A DNA stretch of 10,005 nt from Planctomycetota bacterium (GCA_030637065.1 DAOVVQ010000140.1:1-10005), one strand, 5' to 3'; shown: positions 1 to 6,207, counted from the stretch's first letter. Notes: generated by a model from the sequence alone, not told the origin. Program-made: numbers and translations.

Positions 1-356
1 AGAGCGAAAAAACGATAGTCTGCATCGCCTCGACCGACCTTACGCATTACGGGCCGCGGTACGGTTTCTATCCGCTGGGTGCAGATCCTGACGGCCTAAA
101 ATGGGCTACAGAGGTAAACGATGCAGAGTTCATCGACCTGGCCCTGAAGATGGAGCCGGAAAAGCTCCTGGAATGTGCCCTCGAAAATGGCAGCGCCTGC
201 GGCCCGGGCGCAGCCGCAGCAGCGGTGGCCGCAGCAAAGAAACTCGGCAAAGCACAGGGCCTGCTTCTCGGCCATACGGACAGCAATGAGATCATGCAAA
301 GAAAGTTTCACCAGTCAAGCCAGGAAAGCGTCGGTTATGCCGCAATCGTTTATTGA
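1..356 (+). CDS. amrB: MEMO1-family protein (AmmeMemoRadiSam system protein B), 3' end only
   Basis: The gene enters from the left edge; the first whole codon is at base 3 and the stop TGA is at 354-356, giving the last 117 residues. The MEMO1 family is structurally related to nonheme-iron extradiol dioxygenases. In prokaryotes it belongs to the conserved AmmeMemoRadiSam trio (AMMECR1-domain protein, MEMO protein, radical SAM enzyme) whose reaction is not firmly known. Visible signatures are TDLTHYG (fragment residues 11-17, the His matching the third metal/active-site His of human MEMO1), ACGPGA (65-70, the Cys matching the conserved CGRHP-type Cys), and the family ending SVGYAAIVY (109-117). 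The Ala-rich stretch after ACGPGA is normal for this position. The two N-terminal His residues lie outside the window. The AMMECR1 and radical SAM partners are not seen here. Family assignment is firm; the symbol follows common annotation use. Confidence 0.88.
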   Translation, partial: SEKTIVCIASTDLTHYGPRYGFYPLGADPDGLKWATEVNDAEFIDLALKMEPEKLLECALENGSACGPGAAAAAVAAAKKLGKAQGLLLGHTDSNEIMQRKFHQSSQESVGYAAIVY

Positions 357-383
357 AAGATGGGGTTTTGCAGGGGGCTGATT

Positions 384-502
384 GTTACGTTACCGGGCAG
401 GGTTTGATCTTTACGTTACAGGGGTTTGATCTTTGCGTTACTGGGAAGGTGATTTTTGCGTTACTGGGAGGATTTGATTTTCGTTACTGGGAGGATTTGA
501 TC
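384..502. repeat. Degenerate tandem repeat, five units of 22-26 bp
   Basis: The hexamer CGTTAC occurs at 388-393, 414-419, 436-441, 459-464 and 482-487, so the spacing is 26, 22, 23 and 23 bp. The units are variations on a core GGTTTGATCTTTGCGTTACT followed by GGGA. The last three units are the most alike. A sixth, decayed start (ATTTGATCG) follows at about 495-503. The units are directly adjacent, so this is a minisatellite rather than a spaced array. It sits in a convergent 3'-3' interval. Confidence 0.8.
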
Positions 503-759
503 GTCAGTTGCCATTACGGCGGACCGCGTTCGTCAGCGCTGGAACACGGACGATAAAAATTGAATAAAATATTATTTCGTACTCTCGGCGGCATATATAT
601 TTAACCCCAATTAACAACGCGAGTTAGTGACAACAAATCTTACATATAAACAATAAGATATAATCGCAGCAATGCAAAATCACCGGAAGACAAAACAGGA
701 TTCTGGACATCTCTTTTTCACTAAAGGGCTCCGAGCCTCACCTTAGACCGGCAAAAGAC

Positions 760-788
760 TGTAAGTTATTACGAGCAAAGGACTTACA
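760..788. repeat. Inverted repeat TGTAAG / CTTACA
   Basis: TGTAAG (760-765) and CTTACA (783-788) form 6-bp arms around a 17-base loop. The right arm includes AAGGACTTACA (778-788), whose reverse complement TGTAAGTCCTT occurs at 5732-5742 beside another TTACAG inverted repeat. This hints at a dispersed element, but the match is only 11 bases. Confidence 0.35.
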
Positions 789-803
789 TCAGGCCAGCTG
801 ATG
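787..803 (-). terminator. Possible weak terminator or 3' hairpin of the radical SAM gene
   Basis: CATCAG (787-792) pairs with CTGATG (798-803) around a 5-base loop, starting two bases beyond the radical SAM stop codon in the direction of its transcription. The sequence after it on the minus strand has only a short T run (TCCTTT), so this is at best a weak intrinsic terminator or an mRNA-end hairpin. Confidence 0.3.
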
Positions 804-805
804 CC

Positions 806-2137
806 TTAAATCTGTTTATTGAGGTCATTGCAGAGGTTTTTGAAGTGGCTGGCGGTCTTGAATCCGAGTAGGGTGGCTGGGAAGGCCGTTTTGTTGTGGT
901 TTAGCGGCTCGTCGAGATCGACCCATTTTCGGCATTTTTCGCCGTCCGGCGTACCTGGGATCGGCGAAAAATCCGACAGCATTACCCTGATACCCAGACC
1001 GTTGGCGAAGCGGATCGACTGCTCGAGTTCCTGGAGGTTGCTCTCCGGATGGCCTAATATCTCGTATGCTATGATATTTGGCCGGGCGGCCCCAGCGGCG
1101 AGGAGGTTTTCGACCGCCTCTGCGAGATGCCCGGAAAGGACCTTGGAACCGGTCTGCCGCTGAAAGGCCTCCGAGCAGCTCTCAAAGCCCAGATAGAACG
1201 TCTTAAAGCCGCCGCGGACCATCAGCCGGGCAAGATCGGCGGTTATAAAGCGGGCGTGCAGACCGTTGGGGGTGTGAAAGTTGACGGTTATTTGCTCGTC
1301 GATCACATGCCCTAAAAATGGATCGAGGAGCCGCTCGGGCTCGTGCAGGAGCGCATCGTCGTAGAATGCGATATTGGCGGCGCCCCTTTCGCAAAGCACG
1401 TGCAGGTCGGCGATGCATTCGGCCAGCGGCTTAGTCGAAAAGCCCGGCTCGGTCTGCGGCACCGAGCAATAGCTGCACGCAAAAGGACAGCCGCGAGTGA
1501 GCTTCATCACCCCAACGTCCAGCCGCTCATAACCTTCCCAATACGGCCCTTGGCGAGCCCCAGCGGACGGTTGTCTTCGCAGCTCTTCGGTCCCCAACAG
1601 GCTGGCCAGGGGCGCCAGGTCGCTGCCTTCTATTACGAGGTCAGCGCCGAGAGACCGGGCATGGTCCGGGCACAGTGTGGCGTAAACGCCGCCTAATACT
1701 ATCTTTGCGCCGGGGCAAATCCTTCGCACATCTTCGATCACTTCCGCTACGCCGGGATACCAGTATGTCATTACGGTCTGGATGAGTACGAGATCGAACG
1801 GTTTTTTTGCGTCAAGAAAACGCTGAAAAACGGCGCGATCTGCGCCAAATCGACGAAAATATCTCGGAATTTCGCTAAAAACATCCGGTTTTTGAACGCG
1901 TTTCGAGGCATATTTCCCCCGTCCGAAGCGATCTCGCCGGATTTTGGCGTCACCGCTGGCCGCTTCGTGGCTGGGCGGACCGGCAAGCGTTGACCGGTCG
2001 AGATAGTCGAACAGACTCAGGTCCGCCTGGTCCCTGAGCATACCGCCGACCGAAAGCAGACCGTATGGCTTGATCCAGAAATCATAGGCTGTGAAATCAT
2101 AGACAGGCGGATTAACCAGCAATATTCTTGGTTTCAT
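806..2137 (-). CDS. B12-binding-domain-like radical SAM protein
   Basis: The protein has 443 residues. Residues 1-190 resemble the cobalamin-binding-like N-terminal domain of the large 'B12-binding domain-containing radical SAM' group: ILLVNPPVYD (5-14), KPYGLL (23-28) and VVLGG/LGGVYATLCPDHA (148-160). The cobalamin-ligating DxHxxG motif is not visible, so B12 binding is doubtful. The radical SAM core starts at RGCPFACSYC (215-224), with Cys217, Cys221 and Cys224 in the CxxxCxxC spacing that binds the 4Fe-4S cluster. Downstream, NIAFYDDALL (255-264), TFYLGFES (313-320) and SPIPGTP (391-397) fit the TIM-barrel half. It should be cytosolic and oxygen-sensitive; the substrate is not predictable. 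The ATG at 2137 has a modest AGGA 10 bases upstream. It is not the radical SAM member of the AmmeMemoRadiSam trio, which has a different architecture. Neighbours give no pathway: fucosidase upstream (175-bp gap) and a convergent MEMO gene downstream. Confidence 0.9.
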   Translation of the reverse strand: MKPRILLVNPPVYDFTAYDFWIKPYGLLSVGGMLRDQADLSLFDYLDRSTLAGPPSHEAASGDAKIRRDRFGRGKYASKRVQKPDVFSEIPRYFRRFGADRAVFQRFLDAKKPFDLVLIQTVMTYWYPGVAEVIEDVRRICPGAKIVLGGVYATLCPDHARSLGADLVIEGSDLAPLASLLGTEELRRQPSAGARQGPYWEGYERLDVGVMKLTRGCPFACSYCSVPQTEPGFSTKPLAECIADLHVLCERGAANIAFYDDALLHEPERLLDPFLGHVIDEQITVNFHTPNGLHARFITADLARLMVRGGFKTFYLGFESCSEAFQRQTGSKVLSGHLAEAVENLLAAGAARPNIIAYEILGHPESNLQELEQSIRFANGLGIRVMLSDFSPIPGTPDGEKCRKWVDLDEPLNHNKTAFPATLLGFKTASHFKNLCNDLNKQI

Positions 2138-2167
2138 TTTTGCTTAATCCTGATTAGGGATCAGTCT

Positions 2168-2206
2168 TCCGCCTTCGCCAAGGCTACGGCGAGACAGGTT
2201 GGCGGA
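2168..2206. repeat. REP-like inverted repeat TCCGCC / GGCGGA
   Basis: TCCGCC (2168-2173) and GGCGGA (2201-2206) are inverted copies enclosing CTTCGCCAAGGCTACGGCG-type sequence that itself holds CGCC/GGCG pairs. The structure lies in the spacer upstream of the radical SAM gene and directly abuts copy A of the 62-bp dispersed repeat. Its composition (GC-rich, hairpin-forming, intergenic) is like that of REP elements. I see no second copy in this window. Confidence 0.5.
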
Positions 2207-2215
2207 TGCCATTTC

Positions 2216-2277
2216 ATGTTGGATTCGGCGCCTTCCCGGCTGCGACTCGCTCCGCCGCGGCGTGCGCGTCAATGACA
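2216..2277. repeat. 62-bp dispersed repeat, copy A
   Basis: This segment matches 5870-5931 without gaps, at about 57 of 62 positions. The core GGATTCGGCGCCTTCCCGGC is identical in both, followed by GCTCCGCCGCGGCG and a shared end GCGTCAATGACA. It contains the palindromes GGCGCC and CGCCGCGGCG. It is GC-rich in contrast to its flanks. Both copies are intergenic and in the same orientation. The high identity between non-coding copies points to a mobile or recombining short element rather than conserved regulation of the two unrelated downstream genes. Confidence 0.8.
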
Positions 2278-2312
2278 AAATACATGCAACGCTTGGCTGA
2301 CATGATATTGCC

Positions 2313-3437
2313 CTACTTCAAAGACTGCTTTAAACGTCTGCCAATTTCTGTAAGTGTTTTCTTATCTTCGGGATGGATGGAGCCGTCGCCTCGCGGCCCG
2401 ATATTCAAGAGCATGTTCGCGCCGAGTGACCTGGTTTTTTCGTAAAGGTACATTACTTCATCGGCGGTTAAATGGCGTGCCGATTCATCGTTTATCCAGC
2501 CGCTTGGTTCTCCGATGCCGTCCCTGTTGAAACACACCTGCATAACAGTATTTATCTCCGCAGGTTTATTTTTAAAATACTTCTCCCACCTGGAGCGATT
2601 TTGACTTTCCCACCTTTCCAGTCGCAACTCCCACCGAGCCTGCCTTTCTTTCGTATCCCACCCAGTCGGCGTTGGCAGCAGAAAATGCTCTGGACTTATA
2701 TAATCCTCCTGTCCTATAGCCCCCTCTTTGAAGGAGATCAGGCATCCAGGCTGCAATGAACGGATCAGTGCAAAAGTTTCAGAAAGTCTTGTATAGTTTT
2801 CCGGCTCTTTGTGGTAGTAACCGATCCCATCAAACCAGATGCCCGCAATATCGCCATACTTTGTAAGCAGCTCAGTTAGAATAGTGTGATTTTGCTCGAT
2901 ATGTTCATCATCTGTCCTGGCGACTTCCGGCGGTACATAAAGAAAAAGCCCTAATCCTCTCTTATGGCACGCCCTTGCCATCTCTGCCACCATGTCACGG
3001 GCGGCGGCGGATCTGACACTGGTAAAATCCGAAACTTTAGTATCGTACATGTACATTCGCCCAAGATGCTGCGTTGTAAATGTCACGTACTTCATATTGG
3101 CCGCTATTGCCAGATCGCATATCGCGTCAGCATTGAAATTTCGTGCATCGAATTTGTCGAACAATTCCCTGTTTGCCTTTTCGCTTCCCTTTTCTTCGAC
3201 CATTCTGCCGTATTCGGCCTTGCCGTCGGTGCAAAGGCTGGCAAGAGCATAATGCACAAAAAGCCCGAACCTGGCATCCTTGAACCATTTTAGTGCCGCA
3301 GCCCGAGGCTCCTTTGCGTAAAGAGCCTCATAACCTTTTAGATGAGAAGGAGTGAGCCGTCTGCTTTTAGCCTGCGTGACAGAAGTAAATAATATTAAGC
3401 TGGCCAGGGCCAGCAATAAAAAAGTTTTTTGTTTCAT
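2313..3437 (-). CDS. Secreted GH29-like alpha-L-fucosidase
   Basis: The 374-residue protein has a clear signal peptide: MKQK, a hydrophobic run FLLLALASLILF (6-17), and a likely cleavage after TQA (about 23). GH29 enzymes hydrolyse terminal alpha-L-fucose by a retaining mechanism. Signatures in order: WFKDARFGLFVHYALASL (51-68, matching the WFKxAKFGIFIHWG block), FTTQHLGRMYMYDTKVSDF (120-138, matching the TTKHHDGF...DSKVTDY block), GIWFDG (199-204, with Asp203 as probable nucleophile) and LGANMLLNIGPRGDGSI (338-354). The second block is altered: the usual HHDGF is HLGRM, so one substrate-binding His is missing and specificity or activity may differ. The length is shorter than most GH29 enzymes, which usually carry an extra C-terminal beta domain that is absent here. 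The ATG at 3437 has AGAGG five bases upstream. It lies between the TPR protein and the radical SAM gene on the same strand, with 118- and 175-bp gaps. Confidence 0.88.
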   Translation of the reverse strand: MKQKTFLLLALASLILFTSVTQAKSRRLTPSHLKGYEALYAKEPRAAALKWFKDARFGLFVHYALASLCTDGKAEYGRMVEEKGSEKANRELFDKFDARNFNADAICDLAIAANMKYVTFTTQHLGRMYMYDTKVSDFTSVRSAAARDMVAEMARACHKRGLGLFLYVPPEVARTDDEHIEQNHTILTELLTKYGDIAGIWFDGIGYYHKEPENYTRLSETFALIRSLQPGCLISFKEGAIGQEDYISPEHFLLPTPTGWDTKERQARWELRLERWESQNRSRWEKYFKNKPAEINTVMQVCFNRDGIGEPSGWINDESARHLTADEVMYLYEKTRSLGANMLLNIGPRGDGSIHPEDKKTLTEIGRRLKQSLK

Positions 3438-3555
3438 ATTAGCCTCTTTAAGCGGGTCCCCTGAAAAACAGGGTGTATTTCACTGCCGGGTTTGTTTTTG
3501 TTCCAATAACAACGACCATAGCAAGGGTATCATAGTTTTTCAGAGATCTCAAACA

Positions 3556-5400
3556 TCAATTTCTCCTTTGTTCGTCCGGCTTCTGCGCTGAGTCATTTTT
3601 CTGCCCGACCGATCTGGACTTTTGCGATTGGGCCAGTGTTAGTGCTTCGGCTACGATGGGGTTGTTGTTGCTTAGGCGGAGGGCCTCTTTGTAATGCCCG
3701 ATCGCCGCGTCTAATTTCTGCACTTGGTAAAATACCAGCCCGAGATTGTAATGGATCTGCCACGCGTCACCCTTAAACCGCAGGGCACGATTATAATACC
3801 TCGCTGCTTCGCCAAACTCGCCGATCTCTTTCAGTGCATTGCCAAGATTGTTGTAGACCAGGAAATTTTCATTTCCCCCATTTATATATTCCTTGTAATA
3901 TGTTATCGCCTCGCCGTAACGTTTCTGCTCGATGAGTCCGACGCCAAGGTTGATTATCGCGTCATCGAACTGCGGAAGTATCTCGACCGCCTTTTTCCAA
4001 TGCTCGATCGCCTCGTCGATCCGCCCGGCATCGCGAAGCGAAACGCCAAGGTTATTATGGGCCATGTGATTTCTGTCGGTAACCTCGATGGCGTGGCTGT
4101 AGAGTTTGATGTTGTCAGCCCAATGGCCCGTTTGCATCCACGTTCCGACAGACAGGGCAAGAACCAGGCTGGCGGCGAAACCATACCGCAATCCCGCCCC
4201 AGCGGCACTACCGAACCTGCGCCGCCTTAAAAGCTCATCGGCTCCGAACGCTATCATTATAAACGCACCCGTCAGCGGGATGTAGGTGTATCTGTCGGCA
4301 TAGCTCTGGACACCGACCTGCACCAATCCGACAACCGGGATCATGGTCCCTAAGTACCAAAGCCAGCCGACCGTAAGGTATCGGCGCTGGCGGCCAAAGG
4401 CCAAAACCAGCCCTGATATCGCCAGCAGAACCAATGCCGCACCTAAAACCGGCCATTTGGGCCATGTGCCGGAATGGGGGTAATAGACCGAAAGACCGGC
4501 AGGGACGAACATCTTGCCGAGATAGACCGCGTATGCGACCACGGCGTTGGCGATCCGGGCGGTTGTCGGCAAAACCTCGAAAGAGACCCGCACCGCACCC
4601 TGAGCCCGCATCGTGATCATGCTCGAAACTACGCACAATACGAACAGCGGGATCTTCTCGGCAATGAGCCGCATCGGATGGGCGCCGATCGCCGGCTGCC
4701 TCGGCCTGTGCCGCGAATGAGAGCCCCTTCGCCTGCGAGCCGGAGATGACGAGCCTTGGGCACCAGCCATCCGCCCCAAAGGCCACCAGTCTACAAGCAG
4801 CAGCACGAATGGGAGCGTAACCAGCATCGGCTTGGCCATGAGCCCGAGGGCGAAGAAGACAGCCACCGGCAGATATGAGACGAGGCCGCCCTTTCGCACG
4901 TAGCGGAGGTAAGCTAACATTGTCAGGAACCAAAACAGCGTGCTCAGGACATCCTTGCGTTCGGCGACCCACGCGACGGACTCGACATGCAGCGGATGGA
5001 GCCCGAAGAGTGCGCCGACAAGGAAAGCCGGCCAGGCGTTGCCGGTGAGCAGATAAAGGGTGAGGAAACAGAGCACGGTATTGGCTGTGTGCAGGATGAG
5101 ATTGGTGATGTGGCAGGCCTGGGCAGGGTTCGCCGAGAGCTGACAGTCGGCCATCAGCGACAGCCACGTCAACGGGTGCCAGTTGCTTGCATGAAAACTG
5201 GTAAACGCCCACTTGACGTTCTCCCAGGAAAAGCCGGCCAGGACATGCCTGTTTTCGTAGACATATTTGGGGTCGTCATAATTGACAAACTCAAAGCCGC
5301 CGGTCCGAACATAGACGGCAAAGACAACAACCGCCAGAACAGCGCCAAGAGCTGCGATCTGCCATCGCGACAGGACCGGCTGTTTGTCAATATCAATCAT
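3556..5400 (-). CDS. Multi-pass membrane protein with GT-C-like domain and C-terminal TPRs
   Basis: The 614-residue protein belongs to the membrane TPR family, reminiscent of TMTC/PMT-type O-glycosyltransferases, that is common in Planctomycetes and other environmental bacteria. Residues 13-430 hold roughly ten hydrophobic segments. The first extracytoplasmic loop carries FVNYDDPKYV (38-47), the position of the acidic catalytic pair in GT-C enzymes. Further family blocks are NWHPLTWLS (73-81), GLHPLHVESVAWVAERKDVLS (start 133), GLMAKPMLVTLPF (186-198) and YADRYTYIPLTG (367-378). Residues 444-580 form four 34-residue TPRs with repeated NNLG, NLG and YNLG starts. The tail (581-614) is polar. 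Residues 211-240 form an unusual Ser/Arg-rich hydrophilic insert. The start at 5400 has only a weak GGAT-type upstream match, and a heptamer repeat tract begins 28 bp upstream. A sugar-transfer role is likely but not demonstrated; substrate unknown. Confidence 0.87.
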   Translation of the reverse strand: MIDIDKQPVLSRWQIAALGAVLAVVVFAVYVRTGGFEFVNYDDPKYVYENRHVLAGFSWENVKWAFTSFHASNWHPLTWLSLMADCQLSANPAQACHITNLILHTANTVLCFLTLYLLTGNAWPAFLVGALFGLHPLHVESVAWVAERKDVLSTLFWFLTMLAYLRYVRKGGLVSYLPVAVFFALGLMAKPMLVTLPFVLLLVDWWPLGRMAGAQGSSSPARRRRGSHSRHRPRQPAIGAHPMRLIAEKIPLFVLCVVSSMITMRAQGAVRVSFEVLPTTARIANAVVAYAVYLGKMFVPAGLSVYYPHSGTWPKWPVLGAALVLLAISGLVLAFGRQRRYLTVGWLWYLGTMIPVVGLVQVGVQSYADRYTYIPLTGAFIMIAFGADELLRRRRFGSAAGAGLRYGFAASLVLALSVGTWMQTGHWADNIKLYSHAIEVTDRNHMAHNNLGVSLRDAGRIDEAIEHWKKAVEILPQFDDAIINLGVGLIEQKRYGEAITYYKEYINGGNENFLVYNNLGNALKEIGEFGEAARYYNRALRFKGDAWQIHYNLGLVFYQVQKLDAAIGHYKEALRLSNNNPIVAEALTLAQSQKSRSVGQKNDSAQKPDEQRRN

Positions 5401-5428
5401 TAAATCTGAATCCAGTTCGTTAAAGAGT

Positions 5429-5477
5429 ATTCAGTATACAGTATGCAGTAGCCAGTAGCCAGTAGCCAGTATTTTGT
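5429..5477. repeat. Heptamer tandem repeat, consensus ATNCAGT, tract 1
   Basis: Seven consecutive 7-bp units: ATTCAGT, ATACAGT, ATGCAGT, three AGCCAGT (5450-5470) and a decayed ATTTTGT. The invariant part is CAGT in the first six. The tract begins 28 bp upstream of the TPR gene ATG, so it overlaps where that gene's promoter would be expected. On the minus strand the units read as ACTG-rich sequence and produce a TATACT string (complement of 5433-5438) that could serve as a -10 element. Confidence 0.85.
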
Positions 5478-5492
5478 ATTTTAGTGTTTAGC

Positions 5493-5525
5493 CCCGATGA
5501 ATCGGGATTTCGCTGCGCTCAATAT
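5493..5525. repeat. Hairpin-headed module, copy 1
   Basis: CCCGAT (5493-5498), a 2-base gap GA and ATCGGG (5501-5506) form a perfect 6-bp inverted repeat, followed by ATTTCGCTGCGCTCAATAT (5507-5525). The same module recurs at 5811-5843 with differences only in the hairpin centre and one base of the arm. Heptamer CAGT units follow immediately in both cases. Confidence 0.8.
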
Positions 5526-5565
5526 ACAGTATCCAGTATCCAGTATCCAGTATCCAGTATGCAGT
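5524..5565. repeat. Heptamer tandem repeat, consensus ATCCAGT, tract 2
   Basis: Six 7-bp units: ATACAGT, four identical ATCCAGT (5531-5558) and ATGCAGT (5559-5565). Four perfect copies in a row indicate recent slippage expansion. The same motif class as tract 1, separated from it by hairpin module copy 1. Confidence 0.88.
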
Positions 5566-5590
5566 TCATTGGTGCGAAATATTGCACCCT
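5559..5590. repeat. Dispersed repeat shared with the Rhs 5' flank, copy 1
   Basis: ATGCAGT followed by GGTGCGAAATATTGC and CCT matches 8156-8186 at about 26 of 32 positions with a 1-base indel. The shared core is GAAATATTGC (5576-5585 here, 8172-8181 there). Both copies are in the same orientation and both are preceded by CCAGT heptamer units. Confidence 0.65.
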
Positions 5591-5606
5591 TCTTTTGGCA
5601 AACTTT

Positions 5607-5659
5607 AAATTCTAATATCTAAATCCTAAACAAATTCTAAATTCTAATGACCAAAACTC
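5607..5659. repeat. AT-rich 7-bp-period tract, consensus AAATTCT
   Basis: The units are AAATTCT, AATATCT, AAATCCT, then a 4-base AAAC interruption, then two perfect AAATTCT (5632-5645), AATGACC and AAAACTC. The 7-bp period is the same as in the nearby CAGT tracts although the sequence is unrelated. The plus strand is almost free of G here. Confidence 0.7.
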
Positions 5660-5681
5660 AAAACGCCGCTTCTCACCGGAA

Positions 5682-5701
5682 ATTGGGTTCGATTGGGTTC
5701 G
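5682..5701. repeat. Perfect 10-bp direct duplication
   Basis: ATTGGGTTCG occurs at 5682-5691 and again directly at 5692-5701, followed by a run of eight T (5702-5709). A further GGGTTC appears at 5720-5725. No function is evident. Confidence 0.6.
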
Positions 5702-5730
5702 TTTTTTTTGGGCTGTTTCGGGTTCATTTG

Positions 5731-5752
5731 CTGTAAGTCCTTGTTATTACAG
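5731..5752. repeat. Inverted repeat CTGTAA / TTACAG
   Basis: CTGTAA (5731-5736) and TTACAG (5747-5752) flank a 10-base spacer. The segment TGTAAGTCCTT (5732-5742) recurs in inverted orientation at 778-788 next to a similar inverted repeat, so both may be remnants of one short element. Confidence 0.4.
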
Positions 5753-5810
5753 GGTTAACGGTGTTAAGGAAATGTTAAGATTGGGTTTGTTTCGCGAAAT
5801 AGCACTCAGT

Positions 5811-5843
5811 CCCGATGGATCGGGATTTCGCTTCGCTCAATAT
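5811..5843. repeat. Hairpin-headed module, copy 2
   Basis: CCCGAT, GG, ATCGGG (5811-5824) followed by ATTTCGCTTCGCTCAATAT (5825-5843). Compared with copy 1 at 5493-5525 only 2 of 33 positions differ, and one of these lies in the hairpin loop, so the stem is intact in both. CAGT precedes the stem and CCAGT heptamers follow it. Confidence 0.8.
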
Positions 5844-5869
5844 CCAGTGGGCGGTATTCAGTAACCAGT
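5842..5869. repeat. Short heptamer tract 3
   Basis: ATCCAGT, GGGCGGT, ATTCAGT and AACCAGT lie in 7-bp register between hairpin module copy 2 and the 62-bp repeat copy B. The second unit is strongly diverged. Confidence 0.65.
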
Positions 5870-5931
5870 ATGCTGGATTCGGCGCCTTCCCGGCTGTGAC
5901 GCGCTCCGCCGCGGCGAGTGCGTCAATGACA
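5870..5931. repeat. 62-bp dispersed repeat, copy B
   Basis: Ungapped match to 2216-2277 with five differences, described under copy A. Here it follows heptamer tract 3 with no intervening sequence, so three repeat families are stacked end to end from 5811 to 5931. Confidence 0.8.
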
Positions 5932-6062
5932 TGGTGGGGCTGTTTTGTGTTTTCGATTGCCCTTTTTCTTCTCCTTTTGTCTGTTCTTACGTTGCTTGAA
6001 CGTTGGGCGGTATTGTACCATTTTTCGGCTGAGAGTCAAGGGTTTTTTGATTTTATATTTGA

Positions 6063-6080
6063 TCCCAGCCTTCGCTGGGA
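6063..6080. repeat. REP-like hairpin
   Basis: TCCCAGC (6063-6069) and GCTGGGA (6074-6080) form a perfect 7-bp stem with the loop CTTC. The sequence GATCCCAGCCTTCGCTGGGA is of the same style as widespread bacterial REP elements that translate as 'IPAFAG'. On the plus strand it follows a T-rich run, so it is not positioned as an intrinsic terminator for a known gene. Confidence 0.65.
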
Positions 6081-6207
6081 CAAGCATTGTAGATTGTGAA
6101 ACAATTTGTCCCCGGTTTGGTTTCGAGATGCTTGAAGTTGCGATTTGCGACATCAAGTTCCGGCTGGGGCGGCAGAGGGCGGCAGCGTTTCAGCAGGAAA
6201 CTCACCC

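Larger units (their letters stand above)
357..805. other. Gene-free convergent intergenic region
   Basis: This 449-bp gap separates the 3' ends of the plus-strand MEMO gene and the minus-strand radical SAM gene. The left part holds a short tandem repeat (384-502). The part from about 555 to 740 is AT-rich with no gene, RNA or strong terminator that I can recognise. Near 760-803 there are two small inverted repeats next to the radical SAM stop codon. The 67-codon open frame over the tandem repeat merely translates the repeat units and has no supporting ribosome binding site or protein character. Confidence 0.6.

Noticed and set aside
384..502. Possible CRISPR array
   Set aside because: The units are directly adjacent and degenerate at 22-26 bp, with no conserved repeat separated by unique spacers and no cas gene nearby.
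353..556. Plus-strand open frame of 67 codons after the MEMO gene
   Set aside because: It translates the tandem repeat (repeated VTG/FDL-type strings) and has no ribosome binding site or protein-like composition.
806..2137. Radical SAM gene as the third member of the AmmeMemoRadiSam trio with the MEMO gene
   Set aside because: It is convergent rather than in an operon, and has a B12-binding-like N-terminal half, unlike the activating-enzyme-like radical SAM protein of that trio.
3459..3473. CCCTG-AAAAA-CAGGG hairpin as a terminator of the TPR gene
   Set aside because: It lies just upstream of the fucosidase start but has no T run on the minus strand, so only a small fortuitous hairpin can be claimed.
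4235..5212. 325-codon minus-strand open frame
   Set aside because: It lies wholly inside the membrane TPR gene in another frame and reads as Arg/Pro-rich shadow sequence.
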